From Eubacterium plexicaudatum ASF492 (GTDB taxonomy: Bacteria; Bacillota; Clostridia; Lachnospirales; Lachnospiraceae), in assembly GCF_000364225.2 (NCBI RefSeq), contig NZ_AQFT02000001.1:4841501-4905500 (forward strand): a stretch of 64,000 nucleotides of DNA, given 5' to 3'. The position numbers and the translations under genes were made by a program. The notes beneath the pieces were generated by a model that did no database searches, had not been told where the DNA came from, and saw only the letters and a program-made list of their open reading frames with translations. Below are positions 44,313 through 52,680 of this stretch, piece after piece (within the stretch, counting starts at the first letter, position 1; every line of letters begins with the position of its first letter).

Positions 44313-45711
44313 ATGAAGCTGAAAGGAAATATGGTCATCGAGATGATCGATGATGCCACCGGGGAAGTGGTGGAAAGAGTACAGGAAGAGAATATGGTGA
44401 CGAATGCGGTAAATCATATCCTGGGATTGAATCCTATGGGTATTTTTATTCTGTGGCCGGGGAGTATGATACGCATTTGCTTTGGAATGACAACATGCTC
44501 CCAATCTGTCCTAACATGATTGGGGGCATACTGCTTTACTCGGAAGCTTTGACAGAGGATGCGGACAATATTTATCCATCCACTGCAAAGCTTCCGGTGG
44601 CATATGCATCCAACGATGTCAATGCTACTGCGGATGTGGCAAGGGGAAGTATGAATCTGACGGAGAGTAAGCCGCTTGATAATGGGTATCGTTTTGTATG
44701 GGAGTTTACACCAAGTCAGGGGAATGGAACCATTGCTGCGGTGGCACTGACTTCCAAGCAGGGCGGTGTGGCGGCTTATGGCAGTATGGAGAATTCCAAG
44801 GCTGCCTTTTACCAGATTATGGAGACCAGACTGGAAACACAGACTGTGGAAGAGCTTGCGGAGTTGTTCAGCGCGGTGGAGGTGGATTTTGAGAACAATA
44901 TCCTGATTAATATTCGATTCCAGGATAGTTCCGTGATCATCCATAAGAGAAGGCTTCCGGTGTTTACTCTGGGGCTGAATGACAGGCTGAATGATACGAC
45001 GAATGACCTACTGGAAGAGAAGGTCATTTCCTGCAGTACCTTTAAGTTTCTGGGGAGCTATACGCCTTATGGGGATTTTCTGGACGGGCATGACGGGTAC
45101 TGGTATGGATTTGCCAATCAGGCGAATTCTTCCGGGGATGCCAAGATGTACTGGGTGAAAATTAAGAAGGATGATTACACCATGACAGAAGGTGTGTGGA
45201 CACTGTCAAATGCCTGCCTGAAAGCAATTGGAAGCTTCAAGGTGGATACCTATGCCCAGAGATCTGTGAGAGGTGTTATCCGGAATGGATATTTATATCT
45301 GACTGCTTATGACGATGCAGGCATTTATAAAATCAATCTCAGTAATTCCACAGATGTGACGCTGATTCCCTTTGGATTTACATCAGAGGGAAAATCGCAG
45401 ACCGGTTCCGGTACCTGTGCGAATTATCTGTTTATGGTAAATGACCTGATTATCGGATGGGATTACCAGATCAAGCCGGATGATACGGTGGTACAGACTG
45501 TGGGAAGTACAAGACTTTTGAATCTGGGTACGCCGCTATTTCAGTATAAGGAGTTCTGCTTCGGATGGGGCGGTAACTATGGTTCGGATTACAGGATGTG
45601 TTTTTGCTGACACCGTATCTGGCCAGTATCAATAACTTAAGTACTGCCGTGGTGAAGACTACGGATAAGACGATGAAGATTACCTATGAGCTGACGGAAG
45701 AGGACGGTTGA
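44313..45711 (+). CDS. Tail fibre / receptor-binding protein, with two missing bases
   Basis: MKLKGNMVIEMIDDATGEVV begins the gene. One T must be restored at 44443-44447 (reading GIFYSVAGEYDTHLLW) and another at 45601-45605 (reading MCFLLTPYLASINNLS) to reach the TGA at 45709. The result is about 466 residues, typical of tail proteins with a conserved N-terminus (EENMVTNAVNHILGLNPMG) and a beta-propeller-like C-terminal body. It most likely binds the host surface. The two internal frames cover it as 44313-44519 and 44453-45610. Confidence 0.75.
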
Positions 45712-45734
45712 TAGGGATAGCATTTTGGGATGAG

Positions 45735-45765
45735 GCAGTTGCTCTAGGGCGGGCAGCTGCTTTTT
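45735..45765 (+). terminator. 10-bp hairpin with T run before the holin gene
   Basis: GCAGTTGCTC pairs with GGGCAGCTGC over TAGGGC with two G-U pairs, then five T. Confidence 0.7.
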
Positions 45766-45796
45766 CTATACAATTTTTTAAGGAGGAACAGAGGAT

Positions 45797-45985
45797 ATGA
45801 AAGAGTTTTGGAGTATGGTGCAGTTGGTGTTTACGGGAATCGGTGGCTGGCTTGGCTATTTCCTGGGAGGGTGTGATGGTTTGATAATTGCATTGCTTTT
45901 ATTTGTGGTGGCGGATTACATTGTCGGACGGCAAATTGATGGAAACGCAAACAGCGAATTATTTTTCCGACATTTATCCTATTGA
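45797..45985 (+). pseudogene. Phage holin, truncated by a transposon
   Basis: MKEFWSMVQLVFTGIGGWLG then YFLGGCDGLIIALLLFVVADYI is the standard start of phage_holin_4-type proteins: one clear hydrophobic segment and the beginning of the next. After residue 42 (about 45923) the reading frame enters unrelated sequence and stops at 45985. The rest of the holin and the expected endolysin are absent from the window, so lysis functions are lost. AGGAGGA precedes the ATG. Confidence 0.85.
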
Positions 45986-46114
45986 CTGCGCAGTGCTGTC
46001 TGCAAATGCATAGTCCTGTCAAAAATGCTGCACGTTGTTGTCGGTATTGTTTTTCCGCCTGAAATGCAAAAGGCCATGGATCCCATCATGAGACACACGG
46101 CCCATATGAAAAAT

Positions 46115-46438
46115 TTAGTTTTTCTCCTGCTTGTCGGCCAGAACAGGAAGATGAACCAGGCCGGTGGCGACAGTCACTGCATCCACCTTCCGCATCAGGG
46201 AGCCGATCCTTTCTTCATTCCAAAAGATATCGGAGAAATCGGAGAGCTCGCACCCTACATCATGGTTAGGGATGCACAGGTAGTTCCCATATTTATGCCG
46301 TCCGGCGAGGATGTGGAAGTAAGTCCCCCGCCCATTGATCTCAGCTTCATACCATCCGTTCCCCGTGCTCAGCAGGATGATCTGCCCCGTCCAGGTCTCC
46401 TTGCGGGAACCGCTTTTCAGGATACAGGTATAATTCAT
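46115..46438 (-). CDS. Small protein of the transposon operon (DUF6618-like)
   Basis: Protein of 107 residues, MNYTCILKSGSRKETWTGQIILL then NGWYEAEINGRGTYFHILAGRHKYGNYLCIPN, a compact beta-rich sequence that looks genuinely coding and resembles a small family from mobile elements (I believe DUF6618, from memory). It follows the ATPase stop by 12 bases, with GGAGGAATGG before the start, so it belongs to the same operon. Function unknown. Confidence 0.65.
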   Translation of the reverse strand: MNYTCILKSGSRKETWTGQIILLSTGNGWYEAEINGRGTYFHILAGRHKYGNYLCIPNHDVGCELSDFSDIFWNEERIGSLMRKVDAVTVATGLVHLPVLADKQEKN

Positions 46439-46450
46439 GTTCCATTCCTC

Positions 46451-47257
46451 CTATCCGAGATTCTGGCTGCTGACAGAAGCCAGGATGACATCCGTATCGA
46501 TCACTTTCTTGTCCATCTGTGCCCCTAGAGTCAGCGCGTCGGTCATCAGGTTGTCCACCAGGCGGGGGCTCCCCTGGGAGTGACTGTGGACGGCAGAAAG
46601 CGCCGCCTGGTCGATGATGGAGGCTGCGCCTCCGGCACAGGCGATCTTGTGGAGGATGTACTGCGCCACTTCGGAGTCTGAGAGCCCGGAAAAGTTGTAG
46701 TGCACTGTGATCCTCTGGCGCAGGGCCTCATGGACGGGCTTTTTCAGGGTGCTGTTCAGGTGGGGCTCGCCGCAGAGGATGAGCGTGAAGCAGTTCAGGG
46801 AGTCATACCCATAGTTCATGAGCATCTTGATGTCCTCCAGGATGCCGGTAGAGAGGTATTGTGCCTCATCGACGGCCAGGAGGAGGGGCTGCTTCTTGTC
46901 CTTGTAAAGGTAGAGGATCTGCTCCTGTACGGCGCGGAACATCCCAGGCTTGCCGCCCCTTGGCTCTAGCCCCAGGACAGAGCAGAGCTGGCGGTAGAAT
47001 TCCATGACGCTGACGGTGGAGAGGCAGATGTACTCCATGTGGTAGAGGTTTGGATTGAGGTTCTTTGCAAAGCAGCGCAGGGCGAAGGATTTGCCCATGC
47101 CGGGGCGTGCGGTAAAGAGTCCTATACCCCTTGTGTCCTTTAAGTAGTCCAGGCGGGACGTCATCTCGGAGATGTCCTTTGAGAGGAACCGGTCCTTTTC
47201 TCTTGCGTTCTGTTTGTCAAAGGGATTGAAGGAAAGCCCATAGTAGGAACGGAACAT
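46451..47257 (-). CDS. ExeA/TniB-like AAA+ transposition ATPase
   Basis: Protein of 268 residues starting MFRSYYGLSFNPFDKQNA, the ExeA-type opening. Walker A is FTARPGMGKSFALRCF (about residues 48-60), Walker B LLLAVDEAQYLSTG, sensor 1 CFTLILCGEP, and an arginine-finger region EALRQRITVHYNF. Such ATPases act as target-selection regulators for DDE transposases, as TnsC, TniB and IstB do. Its start overlaps the stop of the transposase gene at 47257. Confidence 0.88.
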   Translation of the reverse strand: MFRSYYGLSFNPFDKQNAREKDRFLSKDISEMTSRLDYLKDTRGIGLFTARPGMGKSFALRCFAKNLNPNLYHMEYICLSTVSVMEFYRQLCSVLGLEPRGGKPGMFRAVQEQILYLYKDKKQPLLLAVDEAQYLSTGILEDIKMLMNYGYDSLNCFTLILCGEPHLNSTLKKPVHEALRQRITVHYNFSGLSDSEVAQYILHKIACAGGAASIIDQAALSAVHSHSQGSPRLVDNLMTDALTLGAQMDKKVIDTDVILASVSSQNLG

Positions 47258-48525
47258 CAGACCTCACCCCCGATCCTTGAATAATCGATGGAGGGCGTGT
47301 TGTTGCGTTTCGTCCTGCAGTTCTCGTTCTTATCCGTAGGCCGGATGGGGTAATGCGCCCCCTCACAAAGGATGAAGGCGGAGGACATGTCGTCCGGCAG
47401 GAAACGGATCTCCACTTTTGAAGAAATGAACTGCATGGGAACGTCATAGGACACCTTGTCGATGGAGACGGTAGAGTCCTTGTTCACCTTCCTGGTGATG
47501 CGGTTCAGGAAACATTCCTCCAGCCACTCCCTGGACTTAGGGCTTCGGATGGAGGAGCGTGTCTGCTGGTAGCGTTGCATGGGCGTGGTGCCAATACCGG
47601 AATGGACAGACGTATTGTAGGTGCGCATATAGTCCTTAAGCAGCCCGTTAAACTGCGCCAGCGAGGTGATGGAATCCATGTCCAGTGTATAGAGCCAGGT
47701 TTCTTTCAGCGTCCTGAACTGGCGTTCTATCTTAGCCTTGGAAGCGCCGTCACGAATTTTTGTATGCAAAAGGACCGTCCCGATGGAGCCGCAGATGAGG
47801 GAGAGCTGCTCATTTGAATAGCTGCATCCGTTGTCGACATAGAGCTTCGCCGGGATTCCATGGGCGGCCACGGCATCCCTCAACACCTTCTGGAAGTTAT
47901 AGGCATTATCGTTATAGAAGAGGCCGCCGCCCACCAGAAAACGGGAATGGTCATCAATAATCATAATGCAGTAGACTCTCCTGCGCCGTCCGTCCTCCGT
48001 GATAAAAGGCAGGTAACAGGTATCGGCCTGCCACATCTTCCCAAAGGCATCTTCTTCAAATGCCTTCCTGTCCCGCATGCCGGGGTTGCGTGCCGATTTC
48101 AGGTCATGTTTCCTGACGAAGCGCTGGACGGCGCAGACGCTGACTGTGGCAGGGATGAAGGCTTCTTCAACGAGGTGCCGGTGGATCTGTGTAGCGTTCA
48201 GCCGTGGGAAGGCCTCCTTGAGGCGGTAGATCTCCTCGATGGCCGTGTCTGGGAGTACCCGTGTGGAGCCCTTATCGGAACGCTCCTGCGGCATGAGGGC
48301 GTCGATGCCGCCGTTCTGGTAGAGGGACACCCATTTGCTGAGGGTCTTGGGGCTGTACTGGAACACGGAGCCGTCAGGCAGGGCGAGGGGCTTTTCCGTG
48401 ACTCTCTGGTAATAGGCGTTCCTGGACGCATCCGGATAAAGGCCATGGATGACCGGCGCTATGAGAGCGAGGCGGAACTGCGCCATGGCGGCTGCGTCTG
48501 AAAGTTTTTTTTGATTGTTGTCCAT
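47257..48525 (-). CDS. DDE (rve/Mu-type) transposase
   Basis: Protein of 422 residues from MDNNQKKLSDAAAMAQFRLA, with AGGAGGACA before the ATG. N-terminal helix-turn-helix domains (YSPKTLSKWVSLYQNGGIDAL), then the retroviral-integrase core: MWQADTCYLPFI (Asp), PAKLYVDNGCSYSNE (Asp) and GASKAKIERQFRTLKE (Glu), and a Mu-type C-terminal beta barrel. It resembles TniA and IS21-like integrases and would work with the ATPase encoded next. Confidence 0.9.
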   Translation of the reverse strand: MDNNQKKLSDAAAMAQFRLALIAPVIHGLYPDASRNAYYQRVTEKPLALPDGSVFQYSPKTLSKWVSLYQNGGIDALMPQERSDKGSTRVLPDTAIEEIYRLKEAFPRLNATQIHRHLVEEAFIPATVSVCAVQRFVRKHDLKSARNPGMRDRKAFEEDAFGKMWQADTCYLPFITEDGRRRRVYCIMIIDDHSRFLVGGGLFYNDNAYNFQKVLRDAVAAHGIPAKLYVDNGCSYSNEQLSLICGSIGTVLLHTKIRDGASKAKIERQFRTLKETWLYTLDMDSITSLAQFNGLLKDYMRTYNTSVHSGIGTTPMQRYQQTRSSIRSPKSREWLEECFLNRITRKVNKDSTVSIDKVSYDVPMQFISSKVEIRFLPDDMSSAFILCEGAHYPIRPTDKNENCRTKRNNTPSIDYSRIGGEV

Positions 48526-48615
48526 AGAAATGTCCTCCTTAAGTGGTTTTCCCCCATTATGGGGCAGAAACGGGAGGAAAGCCATGCCCATGGCGTGTGG
48601 TTGGAGGAAAACAGT

Positions 48616-49209
48616 TCATGGGCCGAACACCTGTTGGCAGTAAGGCGCCGGATTTTTATGGGACTGGAGGAAGGACTTTGTAAAACGGCGGACAAAGGCG
48701 GAGGCGAAATCCGAATAAGCCGGCTGCGTGAGCAGGGACTTAAGGAAGGAAAGGCCGGAAACCTCCATGGAGGAAAGCACGCCGAGCCAATCTTCCTTCT
48801 GCACCCGAAAGAGCTGCAGCCACCGGCGCAGCTGGGAAAGGGTGATGCCGAAGCGTTCGCATAGCCTTTCCACAGTGGAAAGGCGCAGGAAATACTCCGC
48901 CAGGACACGTAGAAGGAAGAACAGGCCGTAGCCGGAGTAGGGAATGATGAAGTCCGGGAGGATGGCATGGGTATGGCCACAGGTACAGATAAGGCGCATG
49001 ATGCAGAGGCTGTGGCGGACCTGGGTGCCGCCTATAAAGTCCACCAGGGAGCGGTCATAGTAGGCATGGATGCGGCAGGATCCCTTTCCCCCACAGCAGG
49101 GACAGGTCTGCAGTTCCGAACGGAATCCGGCCATAAAGGAATCGAACAGGATCTTTGATGAACTTTTTATACGAACCAGCTTGCAAAACAGGGAATTTTC
49201 TCTTATCAT
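48616..49209 (-). CDS. DUF6431-like zinc-ribbon and HTH protein of the transposon
   Basis: Protein of 197 residues from the ATG at 49209 (MIRENSLFCKLVRIKSSSK). It has the Cys pairs TCPCCGGKGSC and MRLICTCGHTHAI, a zinc-ribbon-like arrangement, then a helix-turn-helix (LSTVERLCERFGITLSQLRRWLQLF). Proteins like this (DUF6431, as I recall) accompany the same transposase and ATPase genes in Clostridia, so it is probably an end-binding or target-choice factor. First gene of the operon. The frame is open further upstream without a clear start. Confidence 0.72.
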   Translation of the reverse strand: MIRENSLFCKLVRIKSSSKILFDSFMAGFRSELQTCPCCGGKGSCRIHAYYDRSLVDFIGGTQVRHSLCIMRLICTCGHTHAILPDFIIPYSGYGLFFLLRVLAEYFLRLSTVERLCERFGITLSQLRRWLQLFRVQKEDWLGVLSSMEVSGLSFLKSLLTQPAYSDFASAFVRRFTKSFLQSHKNPAPYCQQVFGP

Positions 49210-49439
49210 AATATATGTCGGTGGTGCCGGAGCCTCATGAGAGGGACATGATCCCGTATAAGGCAGGCACACTGGTATGCGAGAGAAAGAACGAACTGTG
49301 GAAGGGGCTGTTCTTTCTCTTTTTTTTGTTCCATAAAAACTATATCGGAATGACATGGGATGGTCAAGAGGAAAACGTGCCGCCTCCTGTAGCACACTTT
49401 TATAGACAGTGTATAAAAATTGAGATTATAATTTGACGT

Positions 49440-49729
49440 TTTTGTGCGGGAGATAGGAACTTTAATTTGCTGGGCTACAATATACATACGCTTATGCAGG
49501 AGCCGGTTTCTTATATATTATAATTTTTATTTTCTAACTTGAAAAAGATGTGTCTTAGCGTCTAAGCATAGGAAACATAAGGGTTTGAGGGCATTTTGGA
49601 AGCGTCTTTGCTGCGTCCTTTCAAAGCGTCTGATACCCGGCAAGAGAATTTCAACATTCTGTTGGGCTTTTATTTTACCGAACAGGACGCAGAAAGCGTC
49701 TGATACTGGATTGATTGGAGGGAATATAT
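49440..49729. other. Non-coding leader with GCGTC repeats
   Basis: AAAGCGTCTGATAC occurs at 49623-49636 and again at 49693-49706, 70 bases apart. Three further GCGTC units lie nearby and one inverted GGACGC. The stretch leads into a small gene and a serine recombinase start, so it may be the operator or attachment region of an integrative element. Confidence 0.5.
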
Positions 49730-49825
49730 TTGAATAAAGCGAAACTGATAGTGACGAGGGTATTTGACAGTGAGCGCACACCGCAGGATGCGTTTGTGAG
49801 GGCGATATTAAATTCAGATAAATAC

Positions 49826-51269
49826 CACGGTAAACGCAAGCTTTTATGTATTCCCAAGTTTCAAATTTTCTGTTATATTGAATTTAGTCAAAGACAATCT
49901 TTACACATTCGTGTATAATTATTTCCAAACTCTGAAAGGAAATAATTATTATGGAAAAAGAGAAAAAGATATTTTACTGATCGATTGTATGCGTGAAATC
50001 CCAGATCCAAGGGCTCCATACAACCAAAGACACAAATTTCTTGATATTATCATTATCGCTGTCACAGCTGTCCTTGCAGGGATGGATACCTGGAATGAGA
50101 TTGCAGACTGGGCGGCTTCTAAAAAACAATGGCTGGGAACGTTCCTTGAACTGCCAGGCGGCATTCCTTCCCATGATACGATAAACAGGGTTTTCCAGAT
50201 GATCGAGCCGGAAAAATTCCATGATGCATTTTTCCGGTGGGCCAGCGCCGTGTCAGGCAAAGTAAAAGGCGTAGTGGCGATTGATGGTAAAACAGCAAGG
50301 CGCAGCAGGGAAGAAGCAGGGGATATCAAACCGATCCACACGGTCAGCGCATGGGCAGTAGAATCATCCCTTGTACTGGGCCAGTTGTGTGTGGATGAAA
50401 AAACAAACGAGATAAAGACAATACCGGAGCTTTTGGACATTCTGTGCCTGGAAGGATGTATTGTCACAATGGATGCGATGGGAACGCAGAAAGAGATCGC
50501 CCGCAAGATCATTCACAAAAACGCAGATTATATCCTGCAGGTGAAAGGGAATCAGCAGACACTTATGGACGATATCCGGGAGTATTTTGAAAAAGATGTA
50601 TTTACGGAAAAGAAAGATGCCCTGGAAAAGGCGGAGCGTTACTATAAAGATCTGTGTAAGGAGCACGGGAGGATAGAAAAGAGGGAGTATTACGTTGAAA
50701 ATGATATTGAATGGCTCAGGCAGAGGCATCCGGAGTGGGAGGGCCTTGCAGGTATTGGGGCATGTGTATCTACAGTAACGGAAAAAGGGAATACCGTAAC
50801 AGCTGTAAATTACGCCATATACAGCAGGAAAGGAATGACAGCCGCAGAATATGGGAAAAGTGAAAGGGCACACTGGGGGATTGAAAACAGCCTGCACTGG
50901 GTGCTTGATATCGCGTTCAGGGAGGATGAAAGCCGGATCAGGGCTGGAAATGCAGCAGAAAACATGAATATGGCACGCCATATAGGAGTAAATCTGCTAA
51001 AACAGGAAAAAAGCTGTAAGATGGGGATTGCCAGCAAAAGAAAGAAATGCGGGTATGACATGGCTTACCTTTATAAAGTATTGGGCGGATTAAATACTGG
51101 AATAAAATAGAGGGTACGAATTAAATACATCGTTTAACACATGGCAGAACCCCATGTCTAGTTATTATACGCAAAATAATTTAACCATCGCATCTTTACG
51201 TATAGTTTTAATCGTGAAAACTGATATCTCCAAATTTATAAAAAGTTTATAAAACCTGCGTTTACCGTG
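49826..51269 (+). mobile_element. ISAs1 family insertion sequence, 1444 bp
   Basis: Both ends begin CACGGTAAACGCA as inverted repeats. The 10-bp target duplication AGATAAATAC lies at 49816-49825 and 51270-51279. It carries one transposase. Confidence 0.93.
49951..51110 (+). CDS. ISAs1 family transposase
   Basis: H-repeat-associated N-terminal domain (DPRAPYNQRHKFLDIIIIAV) and DDE core: GVVAIDGKTARRS (Asp), CIVTMDAMGTQKEIA (Asp) and HWGIENSLHWVLDIAFREDE (Glu). The natural start is probably the ATG at 49951 after AAAGGA; one A in the run 49955-49959 must be restored to read MEKREKDILLIDCMREIPDP. As written, the frame is open from a TTG at 49878. About 386 residues. Confidence 0.88.
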
Positions 51270-51374
51270 AGATAAATACGAAAAAACATTGCAGGTTCCG
51301 GGCAGTGAAAGTATAATAGAGGGCAGAGGGCTTATCTGCATTCAACCGGATTCAGATGAAGAAGGGAGAACAGG

Positions 51375-51548
51375 ATGAGCAGGACAACATACAGAGGTAC
51401 ACCAAAGGCAGGGTTATATACCCGTTTATCGGTTGACGATGGCTACGTTGACCGTGAAAGCAATTCCATAACGAGCCAGAAGCAGATGCTGACGCAGTTT
51501 GCGGAATACCACGGCATAGAGATTGTCGAAACCTACGTTGATGTGTAG
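51375..51548 (+). pseudogene. Large serine recombinase, N-terminal fragment
   Basis: MSRTTYRGTPKAGLYTRLSV then DDGYVDRESNSITSQKQMLT has the catalytic Ser region (YTRLS) of resolvase/invertase-type recombinases. The frame ends after 57 residues (ETYVDV) where relatives continue with DDGWSG-type sequence and run to about 550 residues. The rest of the gene is missing, so the element cannot excise with this enzyme. Confidence 0.85.
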
Positions 51549-51598
51549 AACCAAAGATTGATACAATTTAATGCGGTGTAACGCCTTGAAATACTGTA

Positions 51599-51647
51599 AA
51601 TAAGGCTTGCGGAGATGGTTTTCGCCACTCGGCAAGCCTTATTTTTT
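51599..51647 (+). terminator. Perfect 12-bp intrinsic terminator
   Basis: AATAAGGCTTGC pairs with GCAAGCCTTATT, followed by a T run to 51647. It belongs to the lost 3' end of the integrative element. Confidence 0.85.
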
Positions 51648-51681
51648 ATGCCGCCTGACAGGGATTTGCTTTTGTCATTCA

Positions 51682-51712
51682 GCAGGGGTGTACGGATTTT
51701 GTACACCCCTGC
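51682..51712. repeat. Perfect 12-bp inverted repeat with ACACCCC copies
   Basis: GCAGGGGTGTAC pairs with GTACACCCCTGC over GGATTTT. Two further copies of ACACCCC follow before 51741. Operator, origin or termination signal cannot be told apart. Confidence 0.6.
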
Positions 51713-51876
51713 CAAGGTGGACATACACCCCCGTACACCCCTTGAGGGCAAAATTAAAAAGTATTAAGAAGTGAAGAAAAATGTCGTTTTTACTATTTTT
51801 ATCTGTCCCCGATATAACTTTTTTGGCTGTCTATACGATTTTGGATCTTCCAATTCTATTTTTTACTGATACCCTC

Positions 51877-51905
51877 TTGACAACTGTGTTTTTCTGAATT
51901 ATAAT
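51877..51905 (+). promoter_or_regulatory. Consensus sigma-70 promoter of the TetR gene
   Basis: TTGACA at 51877-51882, 17-base spacer, TATAAT at 51900-51905: a perfect match. It lies 47 bases before the GTG start. It may also drive the ABC genes. Confidence 0.85.
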
Positions 51906-51952
51906 TGAAACATCGTTATGAAACACTGTTATTAAAGAGAGAAGGTGAACAG

Positions 51953-52588
51953 GTGGCAAAGCAGATCGAGGGTGTGTATGAGAGGATACTGGAATGTGCA
52001 AAAAAGGAGTTCCTTGAAAAAGGCTACACAGATGCCTCCCTGCGGACGATTGCCGCAGAAGCGGAAACAAGTACCAATTCCATTTACGTCCGCTTTAAAG
52101 ATAAGGAAGGGCTGTTTGCCGCCATTGTGGAGCCGGTTTCAGAAGAGTTCATGTCCCGGTGTCTGGATGTGCAGGAAACATTCCATTCTTTTGACAGCGA
52201 TGTCCAGCGACGGGAGGTTGGGAAGTATTCTTCTAATGCGATGCTTGGAATGGTGGATTACATCTACGACCACTTTGACGAATTCCGTTTGCTGTTGGAT
52301 GCTTCCCATGGCACGAAGTTCTGTAATTTTGTGAACGGGCTGGTATCCATGGAAGAGGAATACACATGGAAGTGGCTGGAGGCAACAGGCTCCCGTCTGG
52401 AACCTATGGGCGGGCTGACCGCAGATTTTTATCACATGATGGTCACTGCATATTTTGAAGGAATTTTTGAAGTGGTCCGCCATGGGATTGACAGGGAAGA
52501 TGCGAAAAAATATGTCGCCATGATGGGGAAATACCACCATGGGGGATTTTTGGCAATCGTCGGGGAAGAAACGGCGGAAACAAAATAA
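51953..52588 (+). CDS. TetR/AcrR family regulator
   Basis: Protein of 211 residues from a GTG with GAAGGTG five bases upstream. The N-terminal helix-turn-helix is typical (ILECAKKEFLEKGYTDASLRTIAAEAETSTNSIYVRFKDKEGLF); the C-terminal ligand domain is helical. It is divided from two ABC genes by a hairpin and an 18-bp palindrome. Probably represses the transporter, or itself, in response to an unknown ligand. Confidence 0.9.
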   Translation: MAKQIEGVYERILECAKKEFLEKGYTDASLRTIAAEAETSTNSIYVRFKDKEGLFAAIVEPVSEEFMSRCLDVQETFHSFDSDVQRREVGKYSSNAMLGMVDYIYDHFDEFRLLLDASHGTKFCNFVNGLVSMEEEYTWKWLEATGSRLEPMGGLTADFYHMMVTAYFEGIFEVVRHGIDREDAKKYVAMMGKYHHGGFLAIVGEETAETK

Positions 52589-52592
52589 GTTC

Positions 52593-52631
52593 TTAAGGCT
52601 GCCAGAACTGGCAACAGTCAGGCAGCCTTAA
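52593..52631 (+). terminator. Perfect 11-bp hairpin between TetR and ABC genes
   Basis: TTAAGGCTGCC pairs with GGCAGCCTTAA around a 17-base loop. No T run follows, so termination would be weak; read-through into the ABC genes is likely. Confidence 0.6.
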
Positions 52632-52643
52632 AATAAACCAATA

Positions 52644-52661
52644 AGTTAGCTAAAACTAACT
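52644..52661. promoter_or_regulatory. Shared palindromic operator, copy 1
   Basis: AGTTAG-CTAAAA-CTAACT lies 19 bases before the ABC start. The same half-sites and 6-base spacing recur at 57355-57372, before DUF2325. The half-sites resemble those of DtxR/MntR-type metal regulators, but with a longer spacer. The regulator is not identified. Confidence 0.7.
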
Positions 52662-52680
52662 AAAATAAGGAGGAACTGAT

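Larger units (their letters stand above)
45923..49440 (-). mobile_element. GC-rich transposon with DDE integrase, ExeA-like ATPase and DUF6431-like gene
   Basis: Four minus-strand genes in a tight row with a base composition far above the phage. The left edge is placed where the holin frame ends, at TGTCGG; a second, inverted copy (CCGACA) lies 45 bases in and another TGTCGG near 46038, like the repeated transposase sites of Tn7/Tn5053-type ends. The right edge is only approximate; I found no matching terminal repeat or target duplication there. Confidence 0.65.
49730..51378 (+). pseudogene. Small protein before the recombinase, split by ISAs1
   Basis: A TTG at 49730 with GGAGGG seven bases upstream starts LNKAKLIVTRVFDSERTPQD. 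Removing ISAs1 and one copy of its 10-bp duplication gives an uninterrupted 64-residue protein that ends PDSDEEGRTG, whose TGA overlaps the recombinase ATG. Short proteins of this type precede large serine recombinases in clostridial integrative elements. Function unknown; control of excision is a guess. Confidence 0.7.
51549..51876. other. Gap between recombinase fragment and TetR promoter
   Basis: About 330 bases with no gene. It holds a terminator (51599-51647) and a perfect 12-bp hairpin (51682-51712) with further ACACCCC copies, then AT-rich sequence. Confidence 0.5.

Noticed and set aside
46700..46969. 89-codon plus-strand frame opposite the ExeA-like ATPase
   Set aside because: Shadow of the ATPase codons; no start signal.
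47860..48501. 213-codon plus-strand frame opposite the transposase gene
   Set aside because: GC-rich DNA gives long chance frames; the minus strand codes for a clear DDE transposase.
49200..49480. Right terminal repeat of the GC-rich transposon
   Set aside because: TGTCGG at 49214 points the same way as the left end rather than inverted, and no holin remainder or duplication follows, so no end was assigned.
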